Shown: positions 58,908 to 64,000 of the stretch, in pieces
Position numbering within the stretch: position 1 is the stretch's first letter
How the letters are laid out: every line of letters begins with the position of its first letter
NCBI GenBank assembly: GCA_964550165.1
Contig: CAZJYC010000001.1
Coordinates: forward strand, 1-64,000
Origin: CAZJYC01 sp964550165
GTDB lineage: Bacteria; Acidobacteriota; Aminicenantia; Aminicenantales; Aminicenantaceae
Direction: 5' to 3'
DNA: 64,000 nt
Position numbers and translations under genes: made by a program
Notes under the pieces: generated by a model
What the model was told of the DNA's origin: nothing
The model's database searches: none
Seen by the model: only the letters and a program-made list of their open reading frames with translations

Positions 58908-59795
58908 ATGAAAAATGCTTCAAAGGCTTATTTTTCGTTAGCGTTTGTCTTTTTATTCTTTTCCTTTATTTTTGCCCAGCAGCCTGCTCAATACAGACAA
59001 GAACCGGCACCGGTCACAGTCCAAAAGATCAAAGGCGAAATCTATGAAGTCAAGGGCGGTTCTGGCGCAAACTGCGGCTTCTTCATCGGCGAAAATGAAG
59101 TTTTTGTCATGGACGCCAAAATGAGCAAAGAGTCGGCTGAGCAGATGATTGCCGAAATCAAGAAGCTGACGCCCAAGCCCATAAGGTACGTCATCCTCAC
59201 CCACAGCGACGGCGACCATGTCAACGGCCTGCCCGGCTTTGCCCGGGATGTCATCGTTGTTGCCCACAGCCAGACAAGAAAGGATATGGATGAAGCTTTC
59301 AAAGAGCCTGGGCAGAGGCTTTACCTTCCCAGCCTGACTTTTACAGAAAAATTAAAAATTTATTCCGGGAATAAAGCGGTCAAATTGCTCTATTTTGGCC
59401 CGGCCCACACGAGCGGCGATATCGTCGTCTATTTCCCGGAGGAGAAAGTCGCTTTCATCGGAGACCTTTTCTTCCGGGGAAGAGATCCCTTGATCCACCG
59501 GCATAAAAACGGAAGCTCCTTTGGACTGGTCAACACTTTAAAAAACATCCTCAAACTCGATGCTGAAATCTTTGCCAGTGGCCACAGCGAGGTCGCAAGC
59601 CGGGCCGATATCGAGGGCTTTTTGAGCTCTCTTGAAGAGAAACAGTCGAAAGTAAAATCCCTGATCAAAGAAGGCAAATCCCTGGAGGAAATTAAGAAAA
59701 TTTTCAACGTTGAGGATAGGCCTGTTCAGCCAGGCGGCCGCCGCTGGCTTAGCCTTATCGAGACAATTTATCTTGAACTGACAGAGCAGAAATAG
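58908..59795 (+). CDS. Exported metallo-beta-lactamase-fold hydrolase
   Basis: A 295-residue exported protein (signal peptide about 1-24, ending IFAQ). The start at 58908 has a perfect AAGGAGG 5 nt upstream; an in-frame ATG at 58755 would add 51 residues from the GC-rich repeat. The first metal motif is HSDGDH (99-104): the second histidine of the usual HxHxDH is aspartate. Further MBL features are the GPAHTSGD strand and FIGDLFF. The substrate is unknown. The C-terminal 50 residues are repeated in fragments at 59847-59893 and 61452-61591. Confidence 0.88.
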   Translation: MKNASKAYFSLAFVFLFFSFIFAQQPAQYRQEPAPVTVQKIKGEIYEVKGGSGANCGFFIGENEVFVMDAKMSKESAEQMIAEIKKLTPKPIRYVILTHSDGDHVNGLPGFARDVIVVAHSQTRKDMDEAFKEPGQRLYLPSLTFTEKLKIYSGNKAVKLLYFGPAHTSGDIVVYFPEEKVAFIGDLFFRGRDPLIHRHKNGSSFGLVNTLKNILKLDAEIFASGHSEVASRADIEGFLSSLEEKQSKVKSLIKEGKSLEEIKKIFNVEDRPVQPGGRRWLSLIETIYLELTEQK

Positions 59796-59841
59796 ATTTT
59801 TATTTCTTCCAATTTTTGTAAGCGATAAGGGACAACGCTTT
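59645..59841. repeat. Segmental duplication, copy A (MBL tail plus M14 tail)
   Basis: These 197 bp, covering the last 50 codons of the MBL gene and 46 bp beyond, recur at 61441-61637 at roughly 85-90% identity by eye. The part beyond the stop would encode, on the minus strand, the last residues of an M14 peptidase (SGEKALSLIAYKNWKK), matching the real M14 tail at the other copy. Confidence 0.85.
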
Positions 59842-60480
59842 TTCCCCGCTGGCTCAGCCTTATCGAGACAATCTATCATGAGCTCAAAGGTTAAATCCTC
59901 ACACGCCAACGGATGATTGGCATCGAGCGCCATGCTGGATTCGGTCAGGTCTTTCTTAACACGCCATAAGCATCACTAAGCGCACGCAATATCAATACGT
60001 TCGCCATTTTTACTTAATATCAGGAAGGTTGGACAAAGGTTATGCCAATGCCCATCCGGAGGCGGAGTCTGCTTGATATCCGGCGCTTTTGCTGGCTGGA
60101 ACGGCATCAAACTGACATCCCAGCACCCTCAAGCTGTCCTTGACGCCTTTTCGAGGTTTGATTTACAATTCTCCTCGATAATTGAGGGGAAAGTTGAGTC
60201 AAGGATGCCCACTCCGCAGCCGCAACCAAAAACCAAATTTTCTCTATATTTCCAAAAGGAATACGGAAGAGGAGTATCTCCAGGAACAAAGTAGAAATTG
60301 CTCGGGCCAACTCCTGCGCGGCCAGCGTTTCTGGTGGATTGAAGCCTGAACTTCTGTGCGGCATTATTGTTAGTTTCTTCATTTTTTCCTTTCCGTTGCA
60401 TAAACCGTAGAATGCTGTCTTGAGACAATATGTTGATAAGACTTTTCAATTTTGGTAAACTTCATTATTAAGAAAAGAGG
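59796..60480. other. Rearranged intergenic region with gene-tail fragments
   Basis: About 685 bp. It begins with a fragment of an M14 peptidase tail on the minus strand. It continues at 59847-59893 with a third MBL tail (RWLSLIETIYHELKG, then stop) on the plus strand. The remainder to 60480 has no gene I recognise. A minus-strand frame at 60129-60449 (106 codons) has no family match in my view and no good ribosome-binding site, so it is not called. Confidence 0.5.
59847..59893 (+). pseudogene. Third partial copy of the MBL hydrolase C-terminus
   Basis: Fifteen codons matching the end of the MBL gene (59742-59788), ending in TAA. It joins the M14-tail fragment at a CCGCTG shared by both genes, which suggests recombination at a 6-bp microhomology. 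Confidence 0.7.
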
Positions 60481-60553
60481 ATGAGGCTCTATTTAGATAC
60501 GTCTATTATCGGCGCTTTATTTGATGTAGAGATACCTCAGAGGATTAAGAGCA

Positions 60554-60608
60554 CACGTATTCTAATAAAATCTATTGTGCAGGGCATACATAAAGGAGTC
60601 ATCTCAAA
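60554..60608. repeat. 55-bp sequence repeated on the other side of the assembly gap
   Basis: Identical to 60709-60763. This is most likely an unmerged contig overlap, not a biological repeat. Confidence 0.9.
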
Positions 60609-60708
60609 NNNNNNNNNNNNNNNNNNNNNNNNNNNNNNNNNNNNNNNNNNNNNNNNNNNNNNNNNNNNNNNNNNNNNNNNNNNNNNNNNNNNNNNNNNNN
60701 NNNNNNNN
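60609..60708. other. Assembly gap (100 N)
   Basis: Exactly 100 unknown bases, the conventional length for a scaffold gap of unspecified size. Confidence 0.99.
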
Positions 60709-60987
60709 CACGTATTCTAATAAAATCTATTGTGCAGGGCATACATAAAGGAGTCATCTCAAAGGCAGACCTTTTGGAAATTTATGATAAAGAGGGTTTT
60801 ATTCGTAAAGGGGCCAGATTAGACTTGCGACATATTGCAGTGGCGACTGTTCATGGTGTAGACGCGGTGGTTTCATGGAATTTTCGAGATATTGTAAACA
60901 TTAAGACGAGGCGAGCAGTTCACTCGATAAATTTACGGCTTGGGCTTCCTTTAATAGAAATCATTTCACCAGAGGAGGTAGTTACGT

Positions 60988-61215
60988 ATGAAGAATAAGG
61001 AAGAATGGGAGACAAAATCTCTTGAGTGGATTCATAGAGTCCGCAAAGAAATAGATGAGGAAATCAATAAGAAGAATCTGACTCCGGCACAATGGATAAA
61101 GTCACGGGGAAGAATTGATGTTGAATTCCTATGCCAGAGTTTAGGACTAAAAAATTTTACCGTTGTAATGAGCAAAGTTCCTGCCGAATTTATAAAAAAG
61201 GAAGTCAACCTTTAA
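60988..61215 (+). CDS. Small antitoxin-like partner of the PIN protein
   Basis: A 75-residue charged protein (MKNKEEWETKSLEWIHRVRK start) whose ATG overlaps the end of the PIN gene by 11 bp. Small genes coupled in this way to PIN proteins are usually antitoxins. The sequence has a predicted helical first half and no DNA-binding motif I can name. Toxin-first order is less common than antitoxin-first. The antitoxin role is inference from linkage. Confidence 0.6.
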   Translation: MKNKEEWETKSLEWIHRVRKEIDEEINKKNLTPAQWIKSRGRIDVEFLCQSLGLKNFTVVMSKVPAEFIKKEVNL

Positions 61216-61451
61216 CAAAACCTTTGCAGAATTCCGCGCGGCTTGCCGCGTTCAACTTCACTATCAAAAAACCTCGCTTTAAGTCGTTTTATTTCAGCCT
61301 GCGAACGAATTCTTTTTAAAGGAATGAGAATTTAAGAGCCCTTTTTCGGTATTTTATCCATAAGCAATAATACGCTAAAAGCCTTGCTTGGTTTGGGAAA
61401 CCAGGAATAATTTCTCTTCTTCCACTCGTCTTTTTTTCTGGTCAAAAGTCA
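61216..61451. other. Intergenic remainder before the duplicated MBL tail
   Basis: About 235 bp with no recognisable gene or signal. Confidence 0.4.
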
Positions 61452-61637
61452 AATCACTAATCCAAGAAGGAAAATCTCTGGAGGAGATTAAGAAAATTTT
61501 CAACGTGGAGGACCGGCCCGTTCCGCCAGGCGGCCGCCGCTGGCTTAGCCTTATCGAGACAATCTATCTTGAACTGACAGAGCAGAAATAGATTTTTATT
61601 TCTTCCAATTTTTGTAAGGGATAAGAGGTAACGCTTT
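61441..61637. repeat. Segmental duplication, copy B
   Basis: Counterpart of 59645-59841. Here the plus-strand MBL tail is a fragment, while the minus-strand part is the real end of the intact M14 gene. Confidence 0.85.
61452..61591 (+). pseudogene. C-terminal fragment of an MBL-fold hydrolase
   Basis: About 46 codons (LIQEGKSLEEIKKIFNVEDR and onward to ELTEQK, stop) almost identical to the end of the gene at 58908-59795. There is no N-terminal part, so it is a truncated paralogue or duplication remnant. Confidence 0.85.
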
Positions 61638-63299
61638 TTCTCCGCTGACCCTGTAAAAAGCAAAGATATTGCCCGCCTCAGGAACCAGTTTGAAGTCCCA
61701 GTAACGGATAAAGCCATACTGAGACTGCGGTTCGAGCAGGCAGGGAATCAAGTTCGCGGCTGGCTGAGAGCAGGAGACATAAAAATCACCTTTTTTGGCA
61801 ATAATCTGGGTTTTCATATTTTCCACTTCGATTTTCTCAGGAGGAAGGTAATCGTATCTGGAAGGAATAACGTCAGAAACCTTGTAGGCTTCTGCTTCAA
61901 GAGGCAGGTCCTTGATAAAAACCTGGACGAGAATATCATGGCGAAGAAGGGCTTCGATAACGTCCTGATGCTTGGCAGGGATGAGATAGCCTGAAGGACG
62001 GGAAACGCTGAGGACAGGCCTAACGTCTGGAAACCAATTCTTCACGATTTCTTCCGTAACCTCATACTCTGCAGGATAAGGATAGGGAGCCACATCGTTG
62101 AAAGTCAGAGGCTCTCCTGCTTTTTTTTCAACCTTGAGAATTCCTCTGAAAGGAAATTCTGCGCGTTTGAATCTTTTTAGGGTCAGTTCCGGCTGATTTT
62201 CATCCCTGGCATATTCCATGCTCAGATGCACCACATCCTGTTCAGAATAGATTTTTGCTTTCTCCAGAAGCCTTTCTCGCAGAGATTTGACCAGAGACAT
62301 AACTTCTTGTCCGTGCGCAGCCAGGCTTTCGGCAAAAAATCTTATTCCATAATACTGCCATCTCGTCCTCTCCCTTAAAGTTTCAAGGTCATGGCGGGAG
62401 GCGCATTCCTGGATGAAGGAAAGAGTCTCGTAAATCCCCAGGCTATTGCGTCCGTCGTTGAGGTCAGTCGTGCTGTAGCGCAGCATTGTCTCTCTGCCTC
62501 CGGTCTCTTCCGGACGGTAGCGGACTCCTGCTGACGAGTCTATGCCCATCGGCTGACTGACCAGATACTCAAAGAAGGTGATTCGCCTCTTTTCCAGCGC
62601 TTTTCTGACCTCGGCCAGGACCGTGTTGCGGGAAAATTCCTGAAGGCTGAGGTGAATGTTGGCATTGGAGACACAGCCGATTGAGACGCGGTAGTAGTCA
62701 TCCCCTTTTTCGTGGGCGTCCATGGTCACTTCAGGCATCCAGGCTCTGAAAACATGATGGATGGCTTCAACCTCAGGCGACTCAAGTTTCACATGGTCTC
62801 TGTTCATGTCCAAATCCTGCTCGTTCGTACGGCGGTTGACCCAGTTTCCGTAGGGATTAGCCTGGGGAATGATCAGAAAATTGAGTTTTTTCAGCAAAGG
62901 CTTGAGCTCGCCCGCTGCCAGGTCGCGGATAATCCAGAGGGCAGCTTCCTTGGCGGATTGTTCGTTTCCGTGCTGGGAAGCGACGAGAAGAAAAGTCGGC
63001 TTGTTGCGGTTGAGCCTTTGAGGACTGTCTGCTCCCTCTTCGCTGATGATGCACAGATATAGCTCCTTGGAGGGATAATCCCTTGTTTCCCTGGTCTGGC
63101 CGATGACCTGAACAACGATTTCCTTAGATAGATAACTGATTCGGCTAAGAAAGAGAGCGATGTCCTCGTTCTGGCTGTATTCGGTATAGTTTGTCTCTTC
63201 TGCCGGTGTTTTTATGGTTTGTGCCTGGAAAACTAAAGGAACGAATAAAGTGATAAGAATTAATGAAATCCAAGCTCTGAAAATTTTTTTAACAAACAT
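61596..63299 (-). CDS. Exported M14 family metallopeptidase (zinc carboxypeptidase-like)
   Basis: A 567-residue exported protein with a signal peptide (about 1-27, ending FQAQ). The zinc motif HxxE is in SQHGNEQSAKE, followed by NPYGNWVNRRTNEQDLDMNRD with the substrate-binding arginine pair, and the third zinc ligand in DAHEKG. The catalytic glutamate is likely in YETLSFIQE. Such large M14 proteins cleave C-terminal residues of peptides outside the cytoplasm. The start at 63299 follows GAGGAGG; an ATG 15 nt upstream is less likely. Its last 14 codons are duplicated near 59798-59841. Confidence 0.88.
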   Translation of the reverse strand: MFVKKIFRAWISLILITLFVPLVFQAQTIKTPAEETNYTEYSQNEDIALFLSRISYLSKEIVVQVIGQTRETRDYPSKELYLCIISEEGADSPQRLNRNKPTFLLVASQHGNEQSAKEAALWIIRDLAAGELKPLLKKLNFLIIPQANPYGNWVNRRTNEQDLDMNRDHVKLESPEVEAIHHVFRAWMPEVTMDAHEKGDDYYRVSIGCVSNANIHLSLQEFSRNTVLAEVRKALEKRRITFFEYLVSQPMGIDSSAGVRYRPEETGGRETMLRYSTTDLNDGRNSLGIYETLSFIQECASRHDLETLRERTRWQYYGIRFFAESLAAHGQEVMSLVKSLRERLLEKAKIYSEQDVVHLSMEYARDENQPELTLKRFKRAEFPFRGILKVEKKAGEPLTFNDVAPYPYPAEYEVTEEIVKNWFPDVRPVLSVSRPSGYLIPAKHQDVIEALLRHDILVQVFIKDLPLEAEAYKVSDVIPSRYDYLPPEKIEVENMKTQIIAKKGDFYVSCSQPAANLIPCLLEPQSQYGFIRYWDFKLVPEAGNIFAFYRVSGEKALPLIPYKNWKK

Positions 63300-63377
63300 T
63301 GTAAACCTCCTCATGCTTCAAAACTCTCTCTAGGCTGCCTGATACGGGCAATTCATTGAAATCTAAAGCAAAGCTCT

Positions 63378-64000
63378 TCAATAGGTGAAATAGAAAAAAT
63401 CATAGACAAGCCTTGCGATCCGGGCGATGACATCTTCCACATCCTCTGTTTTCATGGTCATATCTTTGGAAAAAACCGTCAAGACAACATGCCCGAGATC
63501 ATCAGGGAGATAGATGATTCCGCTGTCATTGACCGTGCCTCCGATTGTGCCTGTTTTATGCGCCACCTGTGTTCCTTCGGGAAGGCCAGCTTTGATCCTC
63601 CCCCCTCCAGTCTGGCATTTTAGCATAGTGGAGAGGACGAGACCGCAGCTATCCTCGTCAAGGATTTTTTTGCTGTGGATTAGCTCCAAAAGCTTGTTCA
63701 TGGCCTGGGGAGTGCTCTGGTCCATCATGACCTGACTGAATTTTTTCGAAGCCTCTTTAAAAGCCTCTGGATTCTTGGCTTTTTCGGCCTTGTAGACTTC
63801 AGAGAATTCGTCAAGAGAAAGCCCTTTGAACTTTTCATAATCCATCCCCACAAAATCCATGATAAGGTGCTGGCAGGTCCTGTTAACTGTGATCTCTTCA
63901 ATCCCATATCCGCGGAGGCGGCTATTGACATTTTCTGCTCCGACTTTAATCAGGAGAATATCGGTGGCTGAATTGTCACTGATCATCATCATCAGATTTA
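63378..64000 (-). CDS. Class A beta-lactamase-like serine hydrolase, 5' end beyond the window
   Basis: The minus-strand frame is open through the window edge. The SDN motif (MMMISDNSATDILL) lies just inside the edge and KTG is in AHKTGTIGGTVNDSG, as in class A beta-lactamases and related hydrolases. The SxxK serine must lie in the missing N-terminal part. The region between them contains an insertion (EKFKGLSLDEFSEVYKAEKAKNPEAFKE, in part), and no ExxLN omega-loop is obvious, so a true antibiotic-hydrolysing role is uncertain. Confidence 0.82.
   Translation of the reverse strand, partial: NLMMMISDNSATDILLIKVGAENVNSRLRGYGIEEITVNRTCQHLIMDFVGMDYEKFKGLSLDEFSEVYKAEKAKNPEAFKEASKKFSQVMMDQSTPQAMNKLLELIHSKKILDEDSCGLVLSTMLKCQTGGGRIKAGLPEGTQVAHKTGTIGGTVNDSGIIYLPDDLGHVVLTVFSKDMTMKTEDVEDVIARIARLVYDFFYFTY

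Larger units (their letters stand above)
60481..60998 (+). pseudogene. PIN-domain ribonuclease toxin, interrupted by an assembly gap
   Basis: The N-terminal part (60481-60608) reads MRLYLDTSIIGALFD and the C-terminal part (from 60709) reads through RLDLRHIAVATVHGVDAVVSWNF and IKTRRAVHSINLRLG, the pattern of VapC-like PIN toxins. The 100-N gap lies between them, and the 55 bp on both sides are identical. If the contigs are overlapped the frame is continuous at about 120 residues, but the region between the two conserved blocks is then some 35 residues shorter than in homologues I know. So a real piece may be missing. It overlaps the downstream partner gene by 11 bp. Confidence 0.75.

Noticed and set aside
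60129..60449. 106-codon minus-strand frame upstream of the PIN gene
   Set aside because: No start signal or family pattern; lies in the rearranged region next to gene fragments.
1..64000. tRNA, rRNA or CRISPR loci
   Set aside because: No T-loop consensus with a matching acceptor stem, no rRNA sequence and no regularly spaced repeats were seen on either strand; a covariance-model scan was not possible here.

Overview
The window comes from a Gram-negative, heterotrophic bacterium. BamD, MreBCD, beta-barrel proteins and a LytM-type peptidase point to an outer membrane. Gene content (many exported peptidases, a K+-type membrane pyrophosphatase, methylmalonyl-CoA mutase, an OPT peptide transporter, CstA, tandem DUF507 genes) would fit the Acidobacteriota / Candidatus Aminicenantes neighbourhood. 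That placement is inference from content, not from a marker-gene tree. No rRNA, tRNA or CRISPR array was seen. One 100-N scaffold gap lies at 60609-60708.

Layout. 1-3245 (minus): an edge-truncated polytopic membrane protein, a zinc-ribbon membrane protein and threonine aldolase. 3440-11576 (plus): a PASTA protein, a sugar-nucleotide SDR, bamD, a beta-barrel protein, a secreted subtilase, recN and miaB. 11683-14353: a small unknown protein, PilZ, and a MinD-like ATPase with an HTH/J-like partner. 14399-24698 (plus): hppA, then the nusA-infB-ylxP-rbfA-nrnA-truB information-processing operon, an NSS transporter with its 31-residue MetS-like subunit, two DUF507 genes and a thioesterase. 24799-28060 (minus): rfbD, a PKD/beta-barrel protein and a glutamine amidotransferase. 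28257-32452: ACT protein, cstA, a TIGR04076 protein, orphan exbD and a thioredoxin-like protein. 32460-41745 (minus): acyl-CoA dehydrogenase, a giant radical-SAM protein, then the rod-shape cluster mreB-mreC-mreD-mrdA-rodA. 42038-45928: OPT transporter, def-fmt. 45942-53112 (minus): M23 peptidase, two-subunit methylmalonyl-CoA mutase, SDR, acnB. 53410-58489 (plus): idh-mdh-fumB-sucC-sucD, a TCA-cycle block. 58490-64000: a rearranged accessory end with an MBL-fold hydrolase, a PIN toxin-antitoxin pair broken by the gap, duplicated gene tails, an M14 peptidase and an edge-truncated class A beta-lactamase-like hydrolase.

The most unusual signal is a 184-bp near-palindromic repeat, present in five full copies (12125, 31291, 41840, 44240, 53210) plus one internally deleted copy (28211). 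Most are bounded by imperfect direct repeats of about 10 bp, the signature of transposition. In all six cases the right end lies 15-17 nt upstream of a recognisable -35 hexamer of a sigma70-like promoter (for pilZ, the ACT gene, exbD, the OPT gene, def and idh). At two sites a second, divergent promoter abuts the left end. No transposase is in the window. This looks like a non-autonomous element that inserts just upstream of promoters; I do not recognise it as a described family.
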